From JBCBZH01 sp039815415 (GTDB taxonomy: Bacteria > Bacteroidota > Rhodothermia > Rhodothermales > Rubricoccaceae), in the NCBI GenBank assembly GCA_039815415.1, contig JBCBZH010000033.1, positions 1 to 23,021 on the forward strand: 23,021 bases of DNA, read 5' to 3'. The notes under the pieces are model-generated. The model searched no databases. It saw nothing but the letters and a program-made list of their open reading frames with translations, and was not told the DNA's origin. Made by a program: the position numbers and the translations under genes. Within the stretch, counting starts at the first letter, position 1; each line of letters opens with the position of its first letter. Below, piece by piece: positions 1 to 6,298 of this stretch.

Positions 1-2
1 AC

Positions 3-395
3 CCCGACGCGTGCTACCTCGTCTGGGCGCCCTGCAAGATCGCAGAGCCCGCCATCACAGGAGAAGGCGAGGTGGTATTGACCGCCCCTCCCAAGCCGGG
101 CCACAAAATCACGCTCTCGCCTGACACGGACAACGAGGAGACCCACTACGTGGGAGCCGTGACGGGTGCGTTCACGGCGACGCTCGTGGACGCTGCCGGA
201 AGTGCCGCGACGCTGGCGAACACCCACAGTCGCCACACGGTGGCCCGCTACGCGATGCCCACATGGTGGGAGCGGGCCGCGTGGGACCTCTCGACGGGAC
301 GGGTCCGCTACTCGGGCGCGGATCTCGCATGGCGGGACCCCGGAGCGACGGCCGCCACCTCCACACTGATTGAAGAACTCACGCTTGGTACGTAG
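3..395 (+). CDS. Phage-like small structural protein, 3' part (5' end outside window)
   Basis: The reading frame is open from base 3 to a TAG at 393-395, giving 130 residues. A GTG at 72 could be a start, but the codons before it read as sensible protein (Cys, Tyr and Trp present, no stop), so the gene most likely begins left of the window. The text is Thr/Ala/Gly-rich with short alternating hydrophobic stretches and a hydrophilic WWERAAWDL segment near residues 82-90, as in beta-rich phage tail or capsid-associated proteins. No family is recognised. It ends 2 bases before the tailspike gene, so the two are probably co-transcribed in a phage late operon. The role is inferred only from the neighbour. 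Confidence 0.6.
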   Translation, partial: PDACYLVWAPCKIAEPAITGEGEVVLTAPPKPGHKITLSPDTDNEETHYVGAVTGAFTATLVDAAGSAATLANTHSRHTVARYAMPTWWERAAWDLSTGRVRYSGADLAWRDPGATAATSTLIEELTLGT

Positions 396-397
396 TC

Positions 398-2479
398 ATG
401 GCAACACCAGACGGACGACAGTTTGCAGACGACGCGGTAACGGCGGCAGTTGCCGGTGTGACCTCCAAGGGCAGCGACGCCGAGACAGCGGCGGCGACGG
501 CCAACAGCCGCGTAGCGAGCATCGACAACCAAGAGAACTCCAGCTTCCTGCACGCGCAGTCTACCAGCTCGTTTGAGGACCCCATTGACAGCGTGACCTA
601 CGCCAAAGGGGCCAAGGGCTACTCTCTGGATGCGGCCAACAACGCGGCGAACGGCACGGTCAATATGTCCTCGTTCGCGGGCTTCCTGACTACAGGAGGA
701 GCGCCTGTATCTGGCGACACGTCGCTGCAAGAGGTCATTCTGGCCGATGGATCGAACCCTCGTGTGGTAGAGGTGCCTGCGGTCCCGGTCGGGACGTGGG
801 GGAAGAAGCTCGTCCGTAACGGGATGCTGCCCCTCTCTGAGGTCACCAACCTGGGGAACCTCGCGGACGATGACGAGCGAACCGAGGTTTTCCGGGACGC
901 GATGAACGCCGCCATCACGCAGGGAGCCATGATGCTCCTGCCTCATAGGGACCGTGAGGTTCCCATTCGGCTCACGTCCCGGATGGAGATCACGTCGCCG
1001 GTTCAAATCGTGGGGCACGGGCGGGAGCTGTCGATCATTGACTGCGAGCACGATGAGATCGTCCTGCTGATTGACAAGAACGATGCACAGGACCCGGTGC
1101 CCGGTGTCCGATTTGCCAACTTCATGGTGCGCAGCCTGAACGGCTTCGGCCGCACCGACGGCGGCCTCATCCAGGCCAACAATGCCATCGACTGGCGCTG
1201 CATCAACGTGGCGGTGATTGCCGACAACAACCAGCTGGTACTCAGGGGCCGCGACACGAACGGCATTTCCACCTCCAACGGCACCACAGGCATCATCCGG
1301 GGCTGCGTCTGCGATGGGCTGACGAAGCCGCTCTTCTACATCTCCAGCCACTCCCAAAACATGGTGGTGGTGGACTGCTACGCCCGCAACGGCTACAACG
1401 ACGCCTTCGACGTGCCTGGCTTCTTCTTCGCCGGAGGTACGGGCACCCTGGCGCGCGGCATCGTGTCGGAGGACTGCCCTGTCGGCCTTCAGATCTCCAC
1501 CATCGGCGCCCCGACCAACCTCCCCACCAGAGACGTGCGCGTCATGTCGGGCCGCTTGGAAGGTGGCAAGGTCGGCATCCTCATCGGCTCGCAGACAGAC
1601 ATCACCATCCAGCCAACGGCAATCCGCATCCTGCCAGAAGTCGTCTGCACGGGGCAGAGCGAGTACGGCGCGCGGGTGACGGCTGGCGACGACCTGGATG
1701 TGCATCCCACCGTTGAGCTGTGCCAGTTCGCAGGTGTGTTCCTCGACAACGCCTCGGGCCTGCTTGGCGAGAACGTGCGGTGCGATCCGCAGGTGCTTTC
1801 GGCGGGCCTCGACACGACAACGAGCACCTGGAACCGCTCCGCCATCGCAATGCGCGGCGTGCAGGCGGCGAAGATCAGCGAGCGCGCGAAGCTGGTGGAC
1901 ACGCAGGATACCCCGACGATGACCTACGCGGTCGCTGCGCTGGCGCGCACCGCGAACGCCACGCTGGCCGAGACGCGCTGCCAGAACATCGACATCCGGA
2001 ACCCGCAGATCGGAGGCCAGACCCTCAGCCCGAACGACCCGCTGGTGCAGATCGGCACCGCCACGGCGGCCATGAACCTCCAGACGGGCTACGTGGAATA
2101 CAAGCGCTTCGCGGCACCCTCGCTCAACCTGCCCCAGGGCTCAATGGTCTACGCGGGGCAGGCGCGTACACCGTACCTGAACGTCGGGGGAGGCACGGAC
2201 TGGCGGCGCCCGCTGCCCTTTGGGGCGAACGCTACCGTGGACTTCCCAAGTATCGCGGCTCACTCTGACGACACATCCATCACTGTCACCGTCTCCGGTG
2301 CCAACGTAGGCGATTCGGTGAAGGTGACGCCCCTTGCCCCGCTCACAGCGGGGCTCGTCGTGGACGGCTACGTCTCGTCTGCGGACACGGTGACGCTGAT
2401 TGCCACCAACACCACGGCGGGCGCGATAGACGAGCCCAGCCGGGGGTTCTTCGTGCAGGTCACGCAACGACTGGTATAG
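398..2479 (+). CDS. Phage tailspike/tail-fibre-like beta-helix protein
   Basis: This 693-residue protein probably forms a receptor-binding fibre or spike. Residues about 155-215 carry the opening of the pectate-lyase-3 right-handed beta-helix fold: an acidic DDD/helix segment (ERTEVFRDAMNAA), then a strand ending in LLP, then an 'IVGHGRELSIID' turn. Residues about 215-560 repeat short strands with Asn/Gly turns (LIQANNAIDW, GIIRGCVCDG, VVVDCYARNGYND), as in parallel beta-helices. The last ~80 residues (FPSIAAHSDDTSITVTVSGA ... GLVVDGYVSSADTVTLIATN) match a small beta-sandwich found at the C-terminus of many phage tail proteins. The first ~70 residues are Ala/Thr/Ser-rich, suitable for virion attachment. 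It has no signal peptide, which argues against a secreted host lyase. No catalytic residues can be assigned, so glycan-cleaving activity is unproven. The ATG at 398 follows the upstream stop by 2 bases. Confidence 0.8.
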   Translation: MATPDGRQFADDAVTAAVAGVTSKGSDAETAAATANSRVASIDNQENSSFLHAQSTSSFEDPIDSVTYAKGAKGYSLDAANNAANGTVNMSSFAGFLTTGGAPVSGDTSLQEVILADGSNPRVVEVPAVPVGTWGKKLVRNGMLPLSEVTNLGNLADDDERTEVFRDAMNAAITQGAMMLLPHRDREVPIRLTSRMEITSPVQIVGHGRELSIIDCEHDEIVLLIDKNDAQDPVPGVRFANFMVRSLNGFGRTDGGLIQANNAIDWRCINVAVIADNNQLVLRGRDTNGISTSNGTTGIIRGCVCDGLTKPLFYISSHSQNMVVVDCYARNGYNDAFDVPGFFFAGGTGTLARGIVSEDCPVGLQISTIGAPTNLPTRDVRVMSGRLEGGKVGILIGSQTDITIQPTAIRILPEVVCTGQSEYGARVTAGDDLDVHPTVELCQFAGVFLDNASGLLGENVRCDPQVLSAGLDTTTSTWNRSAIAMRGVQAAKISERAKLVDTQDTPTMTYAVAALARTANATLAETRCQNIDIRNPQIGGQTLSPNDPLVQIGTATAAMNLQTGYVEYKRFAAPSLNLPQGSMVYAGQARTPYLNVGGGTDWRRPLPFGANATVDFPSIAAHSDDTSITVTVSGANVGDSVKVTPLAPLTAGLVVDGYVSSADTVTLIATNTTAGAIDEPSRGFFVQVTQRLV

Positions 2480-2507
2480 ACCCTATCGCACCCAATCCCC
2501 AGCCATC

Positions 2508-2798
2508 ATGTCTGCACCCCAGAACACAGCCCCTCCCATCTCGCGCCGAGAGGTGATCGACCGCAAGGAAGAAATCTGCCGTGAGGTAGTAGCTCGCTTG
2601 TCACCTCTAGACGAGGATCAATCCATGATTGTCACCGGCATCTACAACACGCCGGACCGTGAGGGGGTGCGGATCTGCTTTGACGACGGCGCAGCACCTG
2701 ACGAGGTTCTGATCCCCTGGCCCGGAGGCGTGGAAGCATACAGTCGCCCTGGGCTGGTGGATGCGCTGGTGGAAGCGATCACCGAGCGGATGGTGTAG
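2508..2798 (+). CDS. Small hypothetical protein of the prophage-like region
   Basis: A 96-residue acidic protein that begins 28 bases after the tailspike stop, in the same direction. An N-terminal amphipathic helix (REVIDRKEEICREVVARL, about 14-31) is followed by a predicted beta segment (MIVTGIYNT ... GVRICFDDG) and a C-terminal helix (LVDALVEAITERMV). There are no membrane segments and no recognised domain. No Shine-Dalgarno precedes the ATG, as elsewhere in the window. Codon use and position support a real gene, possibly a fibre-assembly or lysis-associated accessory protein, but I do not recognise it. The last 20 bases overlap the end of the reading frame described on the opposite strand. 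Confidence 0.6.
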   Translation: MSAPQNTAPPISRREVIDRKEEICREVVARLSPLDEDQSMIVTGIYNTPDREGVRICFDDGAAPDEVLIPWPGGVEAYSRPGLVDALVEAITERMV

Positions 2799-3041
2799 CG
2801 CGTCCGAGCGCAAGGGCCGCAGACAGCATCTCGTGGTTCCGAATCTCACGAGCCGCCGCCTCCCATCGCGGCTCAAGGACCACTATGTCTAGCGTCGCAT
2901 GGCCGGGTGCGGGGACGGATTCGTCGGGGTCCACGCCTCGCAGCGCGCACAGGTGCGCGCTGCGGCCTCGACCTGGGAGGGGGCTAGGGGGCTGACTCCG
3001 ATGGTTCCGTCCACGATGGGGATGTCTTTGGGCTCACTCAT
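2779..3041 (-). pseudogene. Small phage-type gene split by an apparent -1 frameshift
   Basis: An ATG at 3041-3039 opens 50 codons (MSEPKDIPIVDGTIGV..., stop at 2889). Partway through, at about 2965-2945, the protein-like signal moves to another frame. That frame continues LCALRGVDPDE, then LDIVVLEPRWEAAAREIRNH, to a stop at 2779. Read together with one base restored, the product is about 85 residues: a short tail, a helix ending in CALRGVDPDE and a helix containing W..AAREI..H. This resembles small phage proteins with a (C/L)xxRGxDPD turn. It may be a decayed gene, a sequencing error, or programmed frameshifting, although no slippery heptamer was obvious. It lies on the strand opposite the tail genes. 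There is no Shine-Dalgarno. Apart from this the 2799-3120 stretch shows nothing convincing. Confidence 0.4.
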
Positions 3042-3120
3042 GAAGGGGGGAATCCGCTCTAATGAGGGCGATTTGCGGAAGATGTGCGAATCCTACTGTA
3101 TCGGAATCAACGTAATCTAT

Positions 3121-3267
3121 TCAGCGCCAACGCGATGCCGTCGTTGGCCCCTGCTTGGGATAGAAGTACAGCGCGACCCACTGGCCACGATAGGAGTCGA
3201 GATCGATCGTGTCTCCGGTCGCCGTTGCCCCGGTGAACGAGGGGGCGAGGTCTCCAGGAGCAGGCAT
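3121..3267 (-). pseudogene. Truncated peroxiredoxin (BCP/AhpC-TSA family), N-terminal fragment only
   Basis: An ATG at 3267-3265, 24 bases after the surE stop, opens a 48-codon frame. Its first 38 residues are a peroxiredoxin N-terminus: PGDLAPSF (normally GD.APdF), then GDTIDLDSYRGQWVALYFYPK (normally the strand before the active-site loop). In the family, YFYPK is followed directly by the loop D.TPGCT with the peroxidatic cysteine. Here the homology stops at lysine 38 (base 3154), the next ten residues are unrelated, and a TGA follows at 3123-3121. About 110 residues, including the catalytic cysteine, are missing, so the product cannot act as a peroxidase. The break coincides with the change to phage-like DNA, which suggests the gene was the third member of a panB-surE-prx operon and was interrupted by integration. 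Confidence 0.75.
3145..3160. other. Probable prophage/host junction (attachment-site candidate)
   Basis: Peroxiredoxin homology, read leftward on the minus strand, ends at about base 3154. Everything to the left is phage-like or unassignable. No flanking direct repeat can be confirmed because the other end of the element is outside the window, and no integrase gene is present here. The assignment therefore rests on the abrupt loss of homology alone, and the precise crossover could lie several bases either side. Confidence 0.4.
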
Positions 3268-3291
3268 GTCAGACATAGCAGATCGGGGAAA

Positions 3292-4080
3292 TCAGGTTCC
3301 CCAGGATGTGAAGTGGTGAAAGGCGTCGTGTGCCGTCATGTCCGCATGGAGGGGCGTCACCGACACGTAGCCTTGCGCAACCGCATGCGTGTCGGTGTCT
3401 TCGCCCTCATCGAGGTCGATGAAGCGTCCCCCCAGCCAGTAATATGGACGGCCAACGGGATCGTGCCGCTCCTCGAACTCTTCTTCCCAGCGCGACCGCG
3501 CCTGACGCGTGATCCGCACTCCTTTCAGCTCGTTGGCTGCCCCACCGGGGACATTCACGTTGAGCAGTACGCCAGGTGGCAAGCCCTCATTGAGAACACG
3601 TTCTGCGACGGTTCGGGCCGTGTTTTGAGCCCCTTCCCAGTCCGTCGGAGCCCAATCGCAGTGCGACATCGCAACAGATGGAATGCCGAGGATGGTCGCT
3701 TCTGTGGCTGCGCTGACGGTGCCGGAATAGAGCACGTTGACGGCTGTATTGGGCCCGTGATTGATCCCCGATACCACGAGATCGGGCGCTCGGGGGAGCA
3801 GCTTCTGCACCGCAATCTTGACGCAATCCGCTGGCGTCCCGGTGACGGCCCGAGCCCACACGCTCTCCGTCGCCAGCTCGAACAGGCTCGGGGTGGCTCG
3901 CATCGGATCCCGAATGGTGATCGAGTGCCCGACGGCGCTTTGCTCATGCATGGGCGCCACCACCGCGAGCGTGCCCAGTCCGTGCAGCGCCGCTGCCAGC
4001 GCGAGGATGCCATCCGACCCGATCCCGTCATCGTTCGAGATCAGAATAAGAGGCTGGTCCGTCGGCGCGTGTAGGTCCAT
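3292..4080 (-). CDS. surE: 5'/3'-nucleotidase SurE (survival protein E)
   Basis: SurE is a cytoplasmic, divalent-metal-dependent phosphatase that removes phosphate from nucleoside 5'- and 3'-monophosphates and is linked to stationary-phase survival. The 262-residue product has the signature SNDDGI at 15-20, whose two aspartates bind the metal. It also has the SGINHGPN block with the metal-site Asn, followed by YSGTVSAATEA and GIPSVAMS, all in family order. Length is typical. The frame could start 14 codons upstream at 4122, but the ATG at 4080 places ISNDDGI close to the N-terminus as is usual; neither has a Shine-Dalgarno. It lies about 100 bases downstream of panB and 24 bases upstream of the broken peroxiredoxin, so a panB-surE-prx operon is likely. 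Confidence 0.93.
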   Translation of the reverse strand: MDLHAPTDQPLILISNDDGIGSDGILALAAALHGLGTLAVVAPMHEQSAVGHSITIRDPMRATPSLFELATESVWARAVTGTPADCVKIAVQKLLPRAPDLVVSGINHGPNTAVNVLYSGTVSAATEATILGIPSVAMSHCDWAPTDWEGAQNTARTVAERVLNEGLPPGVLLNVNVPGGAANELKGVRITRQARSRWEEEFEERHDPVGRPYYWLGGRFIDLDEGEDTDTHAVAQGYVSVTPLHADMTAHDAFHHFTSWGT

Positions 4081-4182
4081 CAGCAGCGGAGACCATCCGC
4101 AGGAAGTGGTAGAGTGCCACACCGCCTCGGATGCGCATCGTTCCCAGTCCTGCGCTTCTCAATTCTCACTTCGCATTCCCCG

Positions 4183-5016
4183 TCAGTAGCTCTCCTCCTC
4201 GCCGGGGAAGTCGCGCTGGCGAACATCCTCCACGTACTGCCCCACGGCATCTGAGATCGTTTCGGCGAGATCGGTGTAGCGCCGGACAAACCGAGGGTTG
4301 AAGTCCTTGGTCAGCCCGAGCATATCGTGCGTAACCAGCACCTGACCACTGCACCCCTTCCCTGCCCCAATTCCAATGGTGGGAATCTGGACGCTTTGCG
4401 TGAGTTCGGTCGCCAGCTCGGCGGGGATTTTCTCCAGGACCACCCCGAACACCCCGGCTTTCTCAAGCTTGCGGATGTCTCGGCGGATCTCGTCGGCCTC
4501 GTCCACCTCACGAGCGCGCACTTTGTATGTGCCAAACTTGTAGATGCTCTGTGGGGTGAGTCCGAGGTGGCCCATCACGGGGATCCCCGCATCGATGATG
4601 CGCCGTACGGACTCCACCACGGCAGTACCTCCCTCCAGCTTCACTGCGTGAGCCCCTGTCTCTTTCATGACCCGGATGGCAGAGCGCAGTGCCTCCCTCG
4701 AGCTGCCCTGGTATGCGCCAAAGGGCAGGTCCACCACCACCAGCGCGCGCTGAACACCTCGAACCACGCACTGCGCGTGATAGATCATCTGGTCCAGTGT
4801 GATCGGCAACGTGGTCTCGTGCCCGGCCATGACGTTCGAGGCCGAATCGCCTACGAGGAGTACGTCTGCGCCTGCGTCATCGAGGATGCGCGCGCTGGTG
4901 TAGTCATACGCCGTCAGCATGGCGATGGGCGTATCGCTCGCACGCAGGTCCTGGAGCGTCTGCGTCGTCACACGCTTGACATCGGTCGGGACTACAGACA
5001 CTGTCTGGGTGCTCAT
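4183..5016 (-). CDS. panB: 3-methyl-2-oxobutanoate hydroxymethyltransferase (ketopantoate hydroxymethyltransferase)
   Basis: PanB transfers a hydroxymethyl group from 5,10-methylenetetrahydrofolate to 2-oxoisovalerate, giving ketopantoate, the first committed step of pantothenate and coenzyme A synthesis. The 277-residue protein shows the complete signature: LTAYDYTSA (34-42), LLVGDSASN (53-61), VVDLPFG (94-100), VKLEGG (125-130), VMGHLGLTPQS (147-157), VVLEKIP (192-198) and IGIGAG (214-219). D57, D96 and E128 are the expected magnesium ligands and E195 the expected catalytic base, by alignment to the known family. Length is normal, with an extra ~15 residues at the N-terminus. The ATG has no Shine-Dalgarno. 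No other pan gene is nearby. An intrinsic terminator separates it from skp2 upstream, so it probably has its own promoter. Confidence 0.97.
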   Translation of the reverse strand: MSTQTVSVVPTDVKRVTTQTLQDLRASDTPIAMLTAYDYTSARILDDAGADVLLVGDSASNVMAGHETTLPITLDQMIYHAQCVVRGVQRALVVVDLPFGAYQGSSREALRSAIRVMKETGAHAVKLEGGTAVVESVRRIIDAGIPVMGHLGLTPQSIYKFGTYKVRAREVDEADEIRRDIRKLEKAGVFGVVLEKIPAELATELTQSVQIPTIGIGAGKGCSGQVLVTHDMLGLTKDFNPRFVRRYTDLAETISDAVGQYVEDVRQRDFPGEEESY

Positions 5017-5053
5017 CGGGCGGGTGGGCGTGGGTAGGCATCAGGATACGCCT

Positions 5054-5092
5054 GAACACAAACGCGGGCGCCAGCCGAAGCCGACGCCCGCG
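5054..5092 (-). terminator. Strong intrinsic terminator after the bamA-skp1-skp2 operon
   Basis: Read on the minus strand, bases 5092-5063 fold into a 13-bp stem with no mismatches, counting two G-U pairs. The outer arms are CGCGGGCG and CGCCCGCG. The loop is UUCG closed by C-G, the especially stable C(UUCG)G tetraloop. The 3' arm is followed immediately by TTTGTGTT (5062-5055). The site lies 25 bases past the skp2 stop and before the panB start, exactly where the envelope operon should end. Read on the plus strand, the hairpin is followed by GACGGACGA, so it terminates in the minus direction only. Confidence 0.85.
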
Positions 5093-5117
5093 ACGGACGA
5101 TACAGGGTGCGAACGCG

Positions 5118-5705
5118 CTAGTTGCCTTCGGGTGCGGCGGCGGCGGCTAAGTCAATGCCGAGGTTCTCCATCACAGCCTCCGTGATGTTGATCAGTCGGT
5201 TGCTGACGTAGAGGAAAACCGGCGCGTTGTTGGCCGTGCTCGGGAGGACCAGATCGATCCCCTGCTGCTGCGAGACGATACGGATGGCCGCGTCCACCTT
5301 CACCTGCAGCGGCTGGAGAAGCTCCGCCTCGCGGTAGCTCAGGTACTGAAGGCCTTGAGACTGCGCCTGCTCGATGCCGCCCTGGAGCTGATATAGCTCG
5401 AGCTGGCGCTCCTGACGCGCCTCATCGGTGGCGAGCGGGCTGGCGTCGAAGGTCTCGTACTCCTCCATCTTGGTCTGGAGGACGGTGTTGAGCGAGTCCT
5501 GCACGGTGCGGACGCGGGCGGCAACCTGCTGCTGCTCGCCGCGCATCTGCTCCTGGATCTGCTTGAACTCTGGCATCTGCACGATCACGCGGTCTGGGTC
5601 GATGTAGGCGACTTTCAGACCGGTCTGCGCGCTGGCGGGCGCGATGGCCGCAAGGCCGACGAGAGCCACAAGGGCCACCTGAAAAAGAGGAAGTCGAAGA
5701 ATCAT
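5118..5705 (-). CDS. OmpH/Skp-family periplasmic chaperone (second copy)
   Basis: Skp/OmpH proteins are trimeric periplasmic chaperones that carry unfolded outer-membrane proteins to the BAM complex. The 195-residue product has a signal peptide (MILRLPLFQVALVALVGL, cleavage after ...APASA). The family opening is KVAYIDPDRVIVQMPEFKQIQEQM, followed by a long Gln/Glu-rich coiled coil (about 50-130) and a C-terminal beta/helix segment (GIDLVLPS, VFLYVSNRLINIT). The extreme C-terminus is an alanine run. A TTG at 5720 is a possible earlier start, but the ATG at 5705 gives a clean signal sequence. It follows skp1 by 34 bases and is followed by the terminator. It differs strongly from skp1, so the duplication is old. 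Confidence 0.9.
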   Translation of the reverse strand: MILRLPLFQVALVALVGLAAIAPASAQTGLKVAYIDPDRVIVQMPEFKQIQEQMRGEQQQVAARVRTVQDSLNTVLQTKMEEYETFDASPLATDEARQERQLELYQLQGGIEQAQSQGLQYLSYREAELLQPLQVKVDAAIRIVSQQQGIDLVLPSTANNAPVFLYVSNRLINITEAVMENLGIDLAAAAAPEGN

Positions 5706-5739
5706 TGGAACGCGAGTCAAGGGTCGTGGCGGGGAAGGG

Positions 5740-6288
5740 TTAGCGGGACGTGCCCGGCTGACGGTTCAGGCCAACGCCCACGCCCAGCTCGTCGAGGACG
5801 AGCTGAGTCAGGTCGTGGCGAGGTCGGGTATAGAGGAAAACGAGATCGCCGGTCCGGTCGAACACGAAGTCGTAGCCTTCGTCCTCGGCAACGGCCTCGA
5901 TGGCCGTCAGAACGCGCTCCTGAACGGGCCGGAGGCGATTCTGTTGCTCACGGAACAGCTCCCCGTCTGGAGAGAAATAGCGACGACGCAGCGCCTCACG
6001 CTCGGTCACCTTGTCCTCGATCTCCTGAATCTTACGCTCGCGCTCAGCGTCGGTGTAGAGCAGTTCACGAGCAGCGTACTCGGCACGGAGCGCCTCGGCC
6101 TCAGCGTCGAGTGCGTCCAGCTCCTGCTGCCACTGGGACGCGAGCCGGTCGAGGTCCTGGCTGACCGTGTTGTACTCCGGAAGCTGCTGGAGCACCCGGT
6201 CCGAGTCGACGAACCCAATCTTCTGCTGGGCGGCGACGGGGACCGCCACCGAGATGGCGAACAGAACCGCGGCGAGAATGGAGCGCAT
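5740..6288 (-). CDS. OmpH/Skp-family periplasmic chaperone (first copy)
   Basis: This 182-residue protein begins 10 bases after the bamA stop, so it is co-transcribed and perhaps translationally linked with bamA. It has a signal peptide (MRSILAAVLFAISVAVPVAA, then QQ). The OmpH signature KIGFVDSDRVLQQLPEYNTV is followed by a highly charged coiled coil rich in Glu/Arg/Ala (about 45-125, with DALDAEAEALRAEYAARELL) and the C-terminal GYDFVFDRTGDLVFLY strand. The longer open frame upstream runs through bamA in another frame and is not real. The protein is expected in the periplasm as a trimer handing barrel proteins to BamA. Together with skp2 it may form homo- or hetero-oligomers; the sequence cannot decide which. 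Confidence 0.92.
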   Translation of the reverse strand: MRSILAAVLFAISVAVPVAAQQKIGFVDSDRVLQQLPEYNTVSQDLDRLASQWQQELDALDAEAEALRAEYAARELLYTDAERERKIQEIEDKVTEREALRRRYFSPDGELFREQQNRLRPVQERVLTAIEAVAEDEGYDFVFDRTGDLVFLYTRPRHDLTQLVLDELGVGVGLNRQPGTSR

Positions 6289-6298
6289 GAGAACTGGG

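Noticed and set aside
308..1705. Long open frame (465 codons) on the minus strand
   Set aside because: It lies wholly opposite the tailspike gene, is His/Arg/Val-rich in the way antisense frames of GC-rich genes are, and has no recognisable domain.
2899..4074. 391-codon open frame on the plus strand
   Set aside because: Most of it is antisense to surE, whose motifs are unmistakable. Its first part crosses the peroxiredoxin remnant in antisense.
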